A stretch of DNA of 64,000 bases from Pseudomonas sp. ICMP 561. GTDB taxonomy: Bacteria > Pseudomonadota > Gammaproteobacteria > Pseudomonadales > Pseudomonadaceae. The notes beneath the pieces are model-generated. The model was not told where the DNA came from. It was given only the letters and a program-made list of their open reading frames with translations, and searched no databases. The position numbers and the translations under genes are program-made. Positions 8,391-17,300 of this stretch are shown here, piece after piece; position 1 is the first letter of the stretch, and the number at the start of each line of letters is the position of its first letter. Location of the stretch: assembly GCF_002699985.1 (NCBI RefSeq), contig NZ_LKBT01000013.1, forward strand, positions 64,910-128,909. Direction: 5' to 3'.

Positions 8391-9404
8391 TTAGTTTTTA
8401 GCTGCGGCCAGAGCCGGATCAGTTTTCACCGCTTCGATACGGCTGATCAGGTCTTTGTATGGCGCACCGAACTTGTCGCGAACCGGCTGGGTAGCGTCAT
8501 AAAACGCTTTCTTCTGCTCAGGCGTCAGGGTGATGAACTCTACGCCTGCTGCTTTAAGCTTGGCTTCTGCATCAGCAGACGACTTGTCCCACAGCACGCG
8601 TTCCTCGGCTTGTGCTTCACGAGCCAGCTTTTTCACGAGCGCTTGTTGTTCTGGATTGAGTTTGTTCCAGGTGTCTTTGGCCATCACGATCGGCTCTGGA
8701 AGGATCAGGTGCTCGGTGATGGTGAAGAACTTGGCGTTCTGATAGTGATTGTGCTGGAAGTAAGTTGGCGGGTTGTTTTCTGCACCGTCGATTACGCCTG
8801 TCTGCAATGCACTGAAAATCTCGCCGGTGGCCATTGCGATCCCGCTGCCGCCCATGTCATTGATGGTTTCAATGAATACCGGGTTGCCTTGAACGCGGAT
8901 CTTCATACCTTTGAGATCGGAAATCTGGCGTACCGGCTTCTTGGTGTACAGGTTGCGGGTCCCGCCATCCATCCAGGCCAGAGCGACCAGGTTGAAGTTG
9001 GAGTCTGTGATTTTCTTCAGAATTTCGTCGCCGATTTCACCGTCGATAATGGTGCGCATGTGCGCCTGATCGCGGAATACGAACGGCAGGTTGAAGACGT
9101 TCACGTCAGGCACTACCGGGCCAACGATGCCCAGGCTGACACGGGTCATCTGGATGGCGTTGCTCTGTACCTGCTCAACCACTTCTTTCTCTGAACCGAG
9201 CACGCCGCCGGGGTACATCTTGAAGCTAATCTCACCTTTGGACTGCTCTTCTAGCTTTTTGCCCATGTTCTGTTCGGCCACTACCGGGGCATAGCCGGCG
9301 GGGTGAACTTCGGCGAATTTGATTTTGACTTCTGCCTGGGCCAGGCCCGACATACAGAAGGCCAGTGGAAGTGCGGCGATGAGAAGCTTGCGTTTGAAAT
9401 CCAT
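8391..9404 (-). CDS. TRAP transporter substrate-binding protein (DctP family)
   Basis: A 337-residue periplasmic receptor. The signal peptide is about 1-24 (MDFKRKLLIAALPLAFCMSG then LAQAE cleavage). The family's carboxylate-binding arginine is in KIRVQGNPVF (about residue 171), and MATGEIFSALQTGVIDGAEN is the standard DctP/TeaA signature. The binding protein precedes the two permease genes and follows the SMP-30 lactonase and udh genes, so uronic acid is the likely ligand. A ribosome site (ctggag) precedes the ATG. Length is typical and the gene is intact. Confidence 0.93.
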   Translation of the reverse strand: MDFKRKLLIAALPLAFCMSGLAQAEVKIKFAEVHPAGYAPVVAEQNMGKKLEEQSKGEISFKMYPGGVLGSEKEVVEQVQSNAIQMTRVSLGIVGPVVPDVNVFNLPFVFRDQAHMRTIIDGEIGDEILKKITDSNFNLVALAWMDGGTRNLYTKKPVRQISDLKGMKIRVQGNPVFIETINDMGGSGIAMATGEIFSALQTGVIDGAENNPPTYFQHNHYQNAKFFTITEHLILPEPIVMAKDTWNKLNPEQQALVKKLAREAQAEERVLWDKSSADAEAKLKAAGVEFITLTPEQKKAFYDATQPVRDKFGAPYKDLISRIEAVKTDPALAAAKN

Positions 9405-9458
9405 GGATAACTCCAGTTTTGTTGTTTTTGTGGTGCTGGTGGATTTGTGTGTGATGCA

Positions 9459-10346
9459 TTAGCCCTTGAAGGCAGGCTCCTCCAAGCCTTTGATTCCGGG
9501 TCTCAGGGCAAAGACGCCACCGGCCAGTGGCTGGTCGCTGATGTCGCCACCGGGACGAATCGAGGTCACGAACAGCGTGTCCAGATTCGATCCGCCGAAG
9601 GCGCACATAGTGGGTTTCTTCACCGGCACAACCAGTGACTGGTCAAGCTTGCCAGTCGGTGTGAAGCGGTGAATCAGCCCCGCATCATTGCCGCAGATCC
9701 AGTAGCAGCCTTCGGCATCGACCGCTGCGCCATCAGGGCGGCCCAGATAGTGGTTCATGTCCACGAAGAGGCGGCGGTTGTGGGGCGTGCCGCTGTCGGT
9801 GTCGTAATCGAACGCCCAGATCTTTTGCACGCTGGGGTGCGAGTCGGACAAGTACATGGTCTTGCCGTCCGGGCTGAACGCCAGGCCGTTGGGTACGATG
9901 AAGTCAGTGAGTTGTGCCGTGAGCGCTTCGCTCTGGCCTGCGCTGTAACGATACATCGCGCCGACCGATGCGCCTGCGGCCATGTCCATCAACATGGTGC
10001 CGGCCCAGAAGCGGCCCTGGCGATCACAGCGTCCATCGTTGAAGCGCATGCCAGGCAACGCATGATCGACGCTGGCCAGAGAACGACTGCTCAGGGTGCC
10101 GTCGGCGCTTTCGGTCAGCCGATACAGACCGTCTTCCATACCGCCAATCCAGTCGCCGTTATCGTAACGAGCGATGCAGGCGAGCATTTGCGGTGCTTTC
10201 CAGCTTTGGGTGCTGTCATGGGCCGAGTCCCAGCGATGAAGCTTACCCGCCGGGATATCAACCCAATAAAGAGCCTTGTCCCTGGCGCTCCACACCGGGC
10301 TTTCACCCGTGGCGTTTTGTGCGTCGAGAATCAATTCAGCATCCAT
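9459..10346 (-). CDS. SMP-30/gluconolactonase-family lactonase
   Basis: A 295-residue six-bladed beta-propeller hydrolase. Metal ligands typical of SMP-30 enzymes are visible: Glu in GESPVW (about 14), Asn in FIVPNGLAFSPDG (about 149), and Asp in YLGRPDGAAVDAEG (about 199). The FNDGRCDRQGRFWAGTM segment near 101 contributes the substrate site. It follows udh by 35 bp. Udh makes an aldarolactone, so this protein probably opens it to the aldarate, as described for UxuL-type lactonases in other proteobacteria. The family is solid; the exact substrate is inferred from position. Confidence 0.88.
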   Translation of the reverse strand: MDAELILDAQNATGESPVWSARDKALYWVDIPAGKLHRWDSAHDSTQSWKAPQMLACIARYDNGDWIGGMEDGLYRLTESADGTLSSRSLASVDHALPGMRFNDGRCDRQGRFWAGTMLMDMAAGASVGAMYRYSAGQSEALTAQLTDFIVPNGLAFSPDGKTMYLSDSHPSVQKIWAFDYDTDSGTPHNRRLFVDMNHYLGRPDGAAVDAEGCYWICGNDAGLIHRFTPTGKLDQSLVVPVKKPTMCAFGGSNLDTLFVTSIRPGGDISDQPLAGGVFALRPGIKGLEEPAFKG

Positions 10347-10381
10347 GTCGCCCTGTCCTTTTATTGTTTTTTTATCGGTTC

Positions 10382-11209
10382 TCAGTCGTCGCCGAAGGGG
10401 CCTGATGCAACGAAAGCACCACCCTGATAAACCATCGCCGGGTCGTCAGCAGCAGGCATCGGCTGCGCCTCAACCTTGTCCCGGAAAACTTCCGAGCTGT
10501 CCTTGGGGTGGTAGCCGAGGTGGGCGGCGTACCGGTTATCCCACCACACGTTGCTGTTGGCGGAAGCACCATAGACGATGGTGTGGCCGACGTTCGGCGC
10601 ATACAGCGAGCGCTCGATGAGTTGCGTCAGGTCGTCGAAGCTTAGCCAGGTGCTCATCATTCGGCGGTTTTGCGGTTCCGGGAACGACGAGCCAATGCGG
10701 ATGCTCACGGTTTCGATGCCGTAGCGGTCGAAATAGAAGCTGGCCATGTCCTCGCCGTATGATTTGGACAGGCCGTAGTAACTGTCCGGACGGCGAGGGG
10801 AGAGCGCGTCGATGGTCTCATCCTGTTTGTAGAAACCAATGACATGGTTGGAGCTGGCGAAAATAATACGCTTCACGCCATGACGGCGTGCAGCTTCATA
10901 GATGTGGAACACGCCGCTGATATTCGCGCCGAGGATATCTTCAAACGGACGCTCTACCGAGACGCCGCCGAAATGCAGGATCGCGTCTACACCTTCAACC
11001 AGTTGATGAACGGCTTGCTTGTCGGAGAGATCGCAGGGTTGTACTTCTTCGCTGGCGTCAACGGCGGGGGCCATTTCGCTGATATCGGACAGTCGCAGGA
11101 CCTTGGCGTAAGGCCGCAGACTTTGTCGCAGAACCTTGCCCAGACCGCCTGCTGCACCTGTCAGTAGCAGGCGATTGAAGGGAGTTTGGGCGGTATGAGT
11201 CGTTGTCAT
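10382..11209 (-). CDS. udh: Uronate dehydrogenase
   Basis: A 275-residue extended short-chain dehydrogenase that oxidises D-galacturonate or D-glucuronate with NAD+ to the aldaro-lactone. The sequence closely resembles the characterised P. syringae enzyme from memory: TGAAGGLGK (17-25) binds NAD, ILHFGGVSVERPFE follows, the catalytic YxxxK is Tyr145-Lys149 in SYYGLSKSYGEDMAS, and IRIGSSFPEPQNRRMMSTW contains the lactone-site arginines. It heads a minus-strand operon: udh, lactonase, TRAP binding protein and permeases. A promoter and a FadR-type palindrome lie just upstream and are matched by the promoter of the OprD gene. Confidence 0.95.
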   Translation of the reverse strand: MTTTHTAQTPFNRLLLTGAAGGLGKVLRQSLRPYAKVLRLSDISEMAPAVDASEEVQPCDLSDKQAVHQLVEGVDAILHFGGVSVERPFEDILGANISGVFHIYEAARRHGVKRIIFASSNHVIGFYKQDETIDALSPRRPDSYYGLSKSYGEDMASFYFDRYGIETVSIRIGSSFPEPQNRRMMSTWLSFDDLTQLIERSLYAPNVGHTIVYGASANSNVWWDNRYAAHLGYHPKDSSEVFRDKVEAQPMPAADDPAMVYQGGAFVASGPFGDD

Positions 11210-11246
11210 GAGAGTCCCTTGCCATTCTTATTAATTGTCATCTGTT

Positions 11247-11294
11247 GTCGTATGACTTCCGGTGATTATTTGCAGTCGTGTATGGCTTTGTCAA
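11247..11294 (-). promoter_or_regulatory. udh promoter with GTCGTATGAC operator-like palindrome
   Basis: On the minus strand: -35 TTGACA (11289-11294), exactly 17 bp, -10 AAATAA (11266-11271), then the palindrome-like GTCATACGAC (11247-11256) around the expected transcription start. The same arrangement, including gactgcaaat next to the -10, occurs upstream of the OprD-like gene (13009-13054). GTNGTACNAC-like sites are typical of FadR-subfamily GntR regulators, which often control uronate genes. Confidence 0.65.
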
Positions 11295-11340
11295 CGCGAC
11301 TTAGGTCGAAATTGTCTGCCGGGTTCGGCGTGGGCTTTTC

Positions 11341-11418
11341 GTAGGAGCGGCTTTAGCCGCGAGAGCATTTTTCCATTCACCTCTAGAAAAAGCTTCCCGG
11401 CTAAAGCCGGTCCTACAG
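11341..11418. repeat. REP doublet, ccggctttagccgg class
   Basis: gtaggagcggctttagccgc near 11341 pairs with cggctaaagccggtcctac ending near 11416. It separates the OprD-like gene from udh and may end or trim the porin transcript. Confidence 0.85.
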
Positions 11419-11434
11419 GGCCTTCATTCAGGCA

Positions 11435-12688
11435 TTAAAGCAACGACAGCGGATAGCTGATGAATACCCGGTTTTCGTCGAACTCGTTGGTGCTGAAGTC
11501 GCGACGGATGGAAGAGTTGCGCCACCGGAAGTTCAGGCTCTTGAACGTGCCGCTTTGTACGGTGTACGCCAGTTCTGATTCGCGACCCCATTCCTTGCCA
11601 TCGGTGATCGCGCCAGTGTGTACGTTGTCACCGCTGATGTAACGGTTCATCAGGGTCATGCCGGGGACGCCGAAGATGGCGAAGTCCAGGTCGTGACGCA
11701 GCTGCCAGGATTTTTCCTTGGCGTTGTCATAGCTGGCGTTGTAGCTATCGTTTGCCAGCGTGCCGCCGCTCGTTCCGTTAACCCGGAACCAGCCGTCATC
11801 ACCGCTGACTTTCTGCAGGCCCACGTACAAGGTGTTGCCCTTGTATTTGGCAGACAGCAGCGCGTAGGCGGTTTTGTTGTCCAGATCGCCAGCCAGTTTG
11901 TTGCCGTCTTCATTACCCCAGAAGTAACCCAGGTTCGCGCCCAGCGTCACGTCACCAATAGGCTGGCTGTGCAGCACGTTGATGAACTTCTGGTTGTAGA
12001 TGTCTTCGAGTTGGGCGTACCACAGGCCGACTTGAGTGCGCTTTTCATTGAAGGCGTATTCACCGCCACCAAAGTTGAAGCGGTCAGACTGGAAAGCGCC
12101 CCGACCGTTGAGCGACATGTCTTCCATGCTCGCATCGTTACGCGGGCTGTTGCCCCTGAACTGACCGCCGTACAGGGTCAGGCCATCGAGTTCTTTGGAG
12201 GTAATCTGCCCGCCACGGAACGTCTGTGGCAGCGAACGGCCGTCGTCCGAGCGCAGGATTGGCAGAACCGGCATCCACTCACCGACTTTCAATTCAGTTT
12301 TGGAAACCTTGGCTTTGGCCGCGACACCCAGGCGTCCAAAGTCATCGGCCGGACGACCGTCATCGTGGATCGGCAGCAGTTGTGTGCCGCCTGTGCCTTT
12401 ACCGCCATCGAGTTTCACCGAGTACATGCCCAGAACATCGATCCCGAAACCGACTACGCCTTGAGTGAACCCGGATTTGGCATCAAGAATAAAACTTTGT
12501 GTCCACTCTTCCGCCTTGCTCTGCGCATTCGCCGGGTCGACGAAGTTACGGTTGAAGTAGGCATTACGAAAAGTCAGCGTCGCTTTGGTATCGTCTACAA
12601 AACCTTCGGCCATGCCCATCAGCGGGAACGTCAGGCTCATGGTGCCCAGCCCGAGAAGGGCCAGCGAACGCTTGTTTTTAGATCTCAT
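11435..12688 (-). CDS. OprD family outer-membrane porin
   Basis: A 417-residue substrate-specific porin with an 18-strand barrel architecture. The signal peptide is about 1-27 (MRSKNKRSLALLGLG ... LMGMAEG). The mature part begins with FVDDTKATLTFRNAYFNRNF, the typical first OprD strand, and ends ENRVFISYPLSLL with a near-terminal aromatic residue. An ATG at 12688 with GGGAG ten bases upstream is preferred to the in-frame GTG at 12721. Its promoter duplicates that of udh, so it is probably the uptake porin for uronic acids feeding the TRAP system. It is read as a separate transcript with a REP doublet between it and udh. Confidence 0.9.
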   Translation of the reverse strand: MRSKNKRSLALLGLGTMSLTFPLMGMAEGFVDDTKATLTFRNAYFNRNFVDPANAQSKAEEWTQSFILDAKSGFTQGVVGFGIDVLGMYSVKLDGGKGTGGTQLLPIHDDGRPADDFGRLGVAAKAKVSKTELKVGEWMPVLPILRSDDGRSLPQTFRGGQITSKELDGLTLYGGQFRGNSPRNDASMEDMSLNGRGAFQSDRFNFGGGEYAFNEKRTQVGLWYAQLEDIYNQKFINVLHSQPIGDVTLGANLGYFWGNEDGNKLAGDLDNKTAYALLSAKYKGNTLYVGLQKVSGDDGWFRVNGTSGGTLANDSYNASYDNAKEKSWQLRHDLDFAIFGVPGMTLMNRYISGDNVHTGAITDGKEWGRESELAYTVQSGTFKSLNFRWRNSSIRRDFSTNEFDENRVFISYPLSLL

Positions 12689-13008
12689 TATTGTTGTGCT
12701 CCCATTTTTTTGACAAAGCACTTCTCCTCCGGCACTTGAACGGCCTGTCCTGTGGAAAAGTGCAAGGTGCCCCCATGCTGGGGCTTCAGACTCGGGCCGC
12801 TACTGCAGACGAGTCTTCACTTCGAAACGGATTAACCGTCAGCGAATTTGATAAAAGAGGGGGGATCCCGGACTTGATCGGGAGCGCGAGCAAGAGCTAC
12901 CGCTGGACACTGAGTGTGCGGGGCGCTTGGCGCGTGGGTATTGCGGGGTGCGAACGAGGTTCGTCATACGTGTGATTCCCTGATTATTGTTATTTTTGTT
13001 ATCTGTCG

Positions 13009-13054
13009 TCGTACAACTTTTTGCGATATTTGCAGTCCGCCTGATGTTTGTCAA
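13009..13054 (-). promoter_or_regulatory. OprD-gene promoter with GTCGTACAAC operator-like palindrome
   Basis: Minus strand: -35 TTGACA (13049-13054), 17-bp spacer, -10 AAATAT (13026-13031), and GTTGTACGAC (13009-13018) near the start site. It matches the udh promoter block, including atctgt, gtcgta and tttgcagtc. The leader to the ATG at 12688 is about 330 nt long; the rest of the 12689-13280 gap holds this leader and a REP doublet, with no gene. Confidence 0.62.
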
Positions 13055-13130
13055 TAAGCCTTTTGGACGTGCGCCGAGTGGTGCAGGTGTCCCCTTCTCG
13101 AATGAATTCGCGCAGAGTCGGCGCAATTCC

Positions 13131-13222
13131 GTAGGACCGGCTTTAGCCGGGAGGACGTCCGGGCATCCGCCAAAAATATTTGCCAGAAACGCCACTCTCC
13201 CGGCTAAAGCCGGTCCTACAGG
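13131..13222. repeat. REP doublet, ccggctttagccgg class
   Basis: gtaggaccggctttagccgg near 13131 is mirrored by ccggctaaagccggtcctac ending near 13220. It lies between the OprD promoter and the phosphodiesterase gene. Confidence 0.87.
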
Positions 13223-13280
13223 ATCAAAGCATTTACCGATATGCTCAGTCCCTTACGTTCAGGAAGCACGAGCCCCGATC

Positions 13281-13739
13281 ATGAAAATTGGCCTGATCTC
13301 CGACACGCACGGCCTGATGCGCCCGCAGGCGCTGGATGCACTCAAAGGCTGTGAGCAATTGATTCATGCCGGTGACATTGGCAAGGCTGAGATTCTGGAA
13401 GAATTGCGCGCCATCGCGCCGCTGACTGTCGTACGCGGCAATAACGACCAGGACGATGCATGGGCCAGCGACGTGCCTTATTCTGCGGTGCTGCGCGTGG
13501 CAGGGATCGGGATATACGTCACCCACATTCCGGCTGATGTCCCCCAATCCTTACCGGACGATATACGGGTCGTCGTCGTGGGGCACTCTCACAAACCGCT
13601 GATCGAACAGCGGGACGGTGTGTTATTCATCAACCCGGGCAGCGCTGGCCCTCGGCGTTTCAAATTGCCGATTTCAGCCGCTTTGCTGCATATCGACGAG
13701 CAAGGCATAAGGGCCGAGCTGATTGAGTTGGTGGTGTGA
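13281..13739 (+). CDS. Metallophosphoesterase (YfcE/MJ0936 family)
   Basis: A 152-residue single-domain calcineurin-like phosphodiesterase. The metal-binding blocks are in order: ISDTHG (6-11), HAGDIG (about 29-34), GNND (about 53-56), THI (about 82-84) and GHSHKP (about 100-105). GSAGPRR near 121 is the usual end of the active-site loop. The start is the ATG at 13281, matching the usual N-terminus; the longer upstream open frame is REP sequence. The gene stands alone and ends before a REP doublet. The family acts on phosphodiesters in vitro; the physiological substrate is not known. Confidence 0.9.
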   Translation: MKIGLISDTHGLMRPQALDALKGCEQLIHAGDIGKAEILEELRAIAPLTVVRGNNDQDDAWASDVPYSAVLRVAGIGIYVTHIPADVPQSLPDDIRVVVVGHSHKPLIEQRDGVLFINPGSAGPRRFKLPISAALLHIDEQGIRAELIELVV

Positions 13740-13771
13740 ACGATCTCTAAGTCTTTGGCTTGACGATATCC

Positions 13772-13845
13772 TTGTAGGAGCTGCCGAAGGCTGCGATGTT
13801 TTTTCCCTGACACGCCGTCATCGCAGCCTTCGGCAGCTCCTACAA
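13772..13845. repeat. REP doublet, gctgccgaaggc class
   Basis: ttgtaggagctgccgaaggc (13772) and gccttcggcagctcctacaa (ending 13845) are exact inverted mates. It lies between two convergent genes and could serve as a bidirectional hairpin terminator. Confidence 0.88.
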
Positions 13846-13874
13846 ATTGCGTCAGCTCAGGCAATAATGAGCCG

Positions 13875-14666
13875 TTACTTCGCCACCGGATCCAGCCCGC
13901 TTTTTTTGATCGCGTCAGCTGCCGCCAGCGAGCCCAGGTATTCCAGCAGCTGTTTAGCCTGTTCCGGATGAGTGCTGCGCGACGAAACCCCACCTGAATA
14001 CAGGGTCATTTGTTGAGCCTGATCGGGAATCAAACCAACGATGTCGATGCCTTCAACCTGCTTGAGCTCGCTCAACTGCTGAAAGCCAAGCTGGGCCTCG
14101 CCACGTGCGACCACTTCACCCACCGGGGTAGCAGGAATCATGCGGCTTTTGGTCTGCATCAGCTCACCGATATGCATCTGATTGAAGAGCACACGTGACA
14201 GGTAAACGCCGCTGGCACTGTCCGAATAAGCGATGGAGGTTGAATTAATCAACGTCTGCTTGAAGGCTTCCATGGTGCTGATATCAGGCTTCGGTGCGCC
14301 GTGACGCACGGCCATCGCGATGTAGGACTTACCCAGATCGACGCGGCTTTTGGGATCGATCTGGCCGTTCTTGATCAGTTTATCCAGTGCCGAGCCAACC
14401 ATGAGAACAACATCGGCAGGTTCATTGCGGGCCAGGCGGTTAGGTATCGCTTGCGGCGTAGAACCCATTGACGGCGCAGCCTCCGCCACCAGACGCACAC
14501 CCGTGCGCTGCTCATAATCACTACTGATCGCGTTGAACGCGCCCATGATGCCGCCGGAACTGAGGACGACCAGAGAAACAGGCTTGGCTACCGTCGCGGC
14601 GCTGACCAGCGCCACAGGTGAGAAGGAAAGGACGGCGCCGAGCAGGCAGGAAAGAATTTTTGGCAT
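13875..14666 (-). CDS. Periplasmic substrate-binding protein, ModA-like
   Basis: A 263-residue exported protein with a signal peptide of about 1-23 (MPKILSCLLGAVLSFSPVAL, VSAA cleavage). The fold signatures SGGIMGAFNAISSDYEQRTG near 36, NRLARNEPADVVLMVG near 76-91 and SIAYSDSASGVYLSRVL near 148 resemble type-2 binding proteins of the molybdate/extracellular-solute class. No permease or ATPase gene is adjacent, so it is an orphan and may work as a sensor or with a distant transporter. The ligand is uncertain: Ser and Tyr positions look like oxyanion or small-acid binders. The ribosome site is weak. Confidence 0.78.
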   Translation of the reverse strand: MPKILSCLLGAVLSFSPVALVSAATVAKPVSLVVLSSGGIMGAFNAISSDYEQRTGVRLVAEAAPSMGSTPQAIPNRLARNEPADVVLMVGSALDKLIKNGQIDPKSRVDLGKSYIAMAVRHGAPKPDISTMEAFKQTLINSTSIAYSDSASGVYLSRVLFNQMHIGELMQTKSRMIPATPVGEVVARGEAQLGFQQLSELKQVEGIDIVGLIPDQAQQMTLYSGGVSSRSTHPEQAKQLLEYLGSLAAADAIKKSGLDPVAK

Positions 14667-14965
14667 GTGAAGATAGACCTTGCAGTGGAGAAAACCCGAC
14701 GATTATGTGGCAAAGCCACTAATATTGCGCGGTTATCGGTAGGGAGTGGAGAGCCGGTACCTTGATTCAAGCGGCGTCAAGCAAGTATCGATTGTCTACC
14801 TGCTTGGCGTGATGCCTGTTACCAAGCTGGCTGGTTTTGATCGGAAAGTCAGAAATTTCTGACAATTGATATCCACTGGCTGTGTTGGCCTCTTCCCTGC
14901 TAAAGCCGGTCCCACGACCACTCTCAAATCTGAAGGGCGTATCGAAAGTATGAACTTCAGAAACG

Positions 14966-14994
14966 CTCAAGCCCGGCAGATAGCCGGGCTTGAG
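14966..14994 (-). terminator. Terminator-like hairpin after the chemoreceptor gene
   Basis: ctcaagcccgg (14966-14976) pairs perfectly with ccgggcttgag (14984-14994) over a 7-nt loop, 25 bp beyond the chemoreceptor stop. The T-run on the minus strand is short (gcgttt). The remaining gap to 14666 contains one isolated REP half (ctaaagccggtcccac near 14899) and nothing else recognised. Confidence 0.7.
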
Positions 14995-15019
14995 GTGTGT
15001 GGCGACTGCTTGCCGAGGG

Positions 15020-16942
15020 TCAGACCTTGAAGTGGCTGACCAGCATTTGCAGCTGATTGCCCAGGCGGGCAAGTTCAACGCTGGATGCGGCGGTTTCTTC
15101 GCTGGCCGAAGCGGTCTGCTCGGAAACATCTCGTACGTTGATGATGCTGCGGCTGATTTCCTCGGCCACTGCACTTTGCTCTTCAGCGGCTGCGGCGATC
15201 TGCTGGTTCATCGCCTGAATGTTGGAAACCGTCATGGTGATGCTTTCCAGCGAGGTACCAGCCTTACGAGTCAGGGTTACACTGCTTTCGGTCAGTTCAC
15301 GGCTGCTGAGCATGATGCTTGAAACCTGACGGGTGCCGTTCTGCAAACCGGCGACCAGGGCTTCAATTTCCTCGGTGGACTTCTGAGTGCGCTGCGCCAG
15401 GCCGCGAACTTCATCAGCCACCACCGCAAAGCCACGTCCGGCTTCACCGGCACGTGCTGCTTCGATCGCAGCGTTGAGCGCCAGCAGGTTGGTTTGTTCG
15501 GCAACGGCCTTGATCACGTCCATGACCTTGCCGATTTTGTCACTTTCCTGTTCCAGCTGGGTCATCGCGTCGGAGGAGCGGCCCACTTCAGCTGCCAGAC
15601 GCTCGATCTGCACAATGGCTTCGCCAACAACCTTGTCACCGTTACGAGCTTCTTTATCGGCGACCGATGCTGCTTGAGAGGCCTGTTCGGCGTTACGCGC
15701 CACTTCCTGCACCGTGGCCGACATTTCGTGCATCGCGGTGGCTACTTGATCGGTCTCGACCTTCTGGCTGTTCACACCGGCGCTGGTCTGTTCGGTAACG
15801 GCAGACAGCTCTTCAGCGGCACTGGCAATTTGCACAACGCTGTCACGAATATTGCCGATCAGGTCGCGCAGCGTGGTGCCCATACGCTGAATACCTTGTT
15901 GCAGCTCGCCCAATTCATCACGACGGGTCACAACCATGGTTTGCGACAGATCGCCAGAACCGATGCGCTCCACAACTTCCAGGGTGTCCTTCAGAGGACG
16001 GGTAATCTGACGAGTAATGATAATTGCTGCCAATACACCCAGCACCAGTGCAAGCAAGGTGCAGATCAGCTGCATATTGCGGGCGTCGGCGCTCTCGATG
16101 TCACGGCGGTCCAGCTGGATTTTGTACATGTCATCGCTGAGCTTGACGATGGTCGCGCCCTGGGTCGTCATGTTCTTGCGCAATACAGCGAGGTTGCCAA
16201 TGGTGGTCTTGAAGGCCATCAATGAATTGCGGTACTCACCCAGTTCGGCTTCCAGCTGTTTAAGGCGGTCAGCTTGTACGCCGCTGAATGTTGACTGTGT
16301 ACCTTGCAGGCCTTTGATCGCGTTCTCGATCTGGCTCAATGCTTTCTGCTCGTTCTCCGGCGTGGTGTTGCCGGTGTAGCCGCGTGTCTCGTAGCGCGCC
16401 AGCATCAGGTCCTGTTTGACCTTGCTGATGGCTTGATACTGCTCGAATCGACGCTCGTCGTCCGCACCGAGGTTCAGTACATCTGCGTAAAGCTGATCAA
16501 CCAGCGCGTTGCCCTTGTCTGCATGGCCGCCCATTGAATCGCGCGCGCTGTTACTGGCCTTGTAGCCGGCCCGCATGTCAGCGAGGCCTTTTTCATATTC
16601 GGCGATTACAGTGCTCAATTGCTTCAACAGCGCAATGTTTTCCGGGCTCTTGAAGCTTTTCAGCAGTTTTTCCTGCTGTGCCTTGAAACCGTCCAAAGCG
16701 ACCTGAACGCTCTGGGCCACGGTGTCGTCGCCGTCCGCGACCATGTATTGCAGGCGCGCGACCCGCAATTTGGTCAACTGGGCATTGAGTTCGGTGATGT
16801 CACTCATCCAATTGCTACGGTCGATGAGTTTGCTCAGGCTGTTCCAGCCAGTCAGAGCGAGGATGGCAGTAAAAACAAGCACCAGCCCAAAACCGAGGGC
16901 GAGCTTCATGTTGACGCTGATGTTGGCAAACCAGCTGTTCAT
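15020..16942 (-). CDS. Methyl-accepting chemotaxis protein
   Basis: A 640-residue chemoreceptor. The order is TM1 (about 11-32), a long all-helical periplasmic domain of about 250 residues (33-288, consistent with a bimodular HBM-type sensor as in McpS), TM2 (about 289-311), HAMP (about 312-365) and the signalling domain. The hairpin tip reads [19 protein letters not shown] with [15 protein letters not shown] after it. There is no C-terminal CheR-docking pentapeptide; it ends LVSHFKV. HBM receptors usually sense organic acids, which suits the catabolic setting, but the ligand is not established here. GGAG lies eight bases before the ATG. Single-gene transcript. Confidence 0.93.
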   Translation of the reverse strand: MNSWFANISVNMKLALGFGLVLVFTAILALTGWNSLSKLIDRSNWMSDITELNAQLTKLRVARLQYMVADGDDTVAQSVQVALDGFKAQQEKLLKSFKSPENIALLKQLSTVIAEYEKGLADMRAGYKASNSARDSMGGHADKGNALVDQLYADVLNLGADDERRFEQYQAISKVKQDLMLARYETRGYTGNTTPENEQKALSQIENAIKGLQGTQSTFSGVQADRLKQLEAELGEYRNSLMAFKTTIGNLAVLRKNMTTQGATIVKLSDDMYKIQLDRRDIESADARNMQLICTLLALVLGVLAAIIITRQITRPLKDTLEVVERIGSGDLSQTMVVTRRDELGELQQGIQRMGTTLRDLIGNIRDSVVQIASAAEELSAVTEQTSAGVNSQKVETDQVATAMHEMSATVQEVARNAEQASQAASVADKEARNGDKVVGEAIVQIERLAAEVGRSSDAMTQLEQESDKIGKVMDVIKAVAEQTNLLALNAAIEAARAGEAGRGFAVVADEVRGLAQRTQKSTEEIEALVAGLQNGTRQVSSIMLSSRELTESSVTLTRKAGTSLESITMTVSNIQAMNQQIAAAAEEQSAVAEEISRSIINVRDVSEQTASASEETAASSVELARLGNQLQMLVSHFKV

Positions 16943-17251
16943 TGTGTTTCTCCACGAATTTTTTTGCTTTGAAGATCAATCACAGCCGGAGCATTATTTT
17001 TTTAAGGCAGCGAGGGCATCTGTACAACACCCTATCGGCACTGACTTTCGAACCTTAATGGCCGACCGTCAAAAAGCAGGACAAAGTTTCAAGCAGTTGT
17101 TTGATCAGGTTTTTTAGTGTGCTGGTTTGTGATCAGACGTCATACTTGTCGAGGAGAATGGCTAATGATTATTGGATCCAATTATAGCGTTTGAGAAGTG
17201 GGTGATTATAACTTTGTATATATGTGCTGAGTGAAAGATCTTTATTACGGA

Positions 17252-17281
17252 CAAAATTAAGCCCGGCAGTAAACCGGGCTG
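17252..17281 (-). terminator. Terminator of the repeat-protein gene
   Basis: agcccgg-cagtaaa-ccgggct stem (17260-17280) followed on the minus strand by ttaattttgt, 20 bp beyond the stop of the repeat protein. The remaining AT-rich 16943-17250 stretch holds the chemoreceptor promoter region, with no gene recognised. Confidence 0.75.
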
Positions 17282-17300
17282 TAGGAAAGCAGATCAGAAA

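Noticed and set aside
11618..12739. Plus-strand open frame (373 codons) opposite the OprD gene
   Set aside because: The minus-strand porin has a signal peptide and family ends; the plus frame has no recognisable features or ribosome site.
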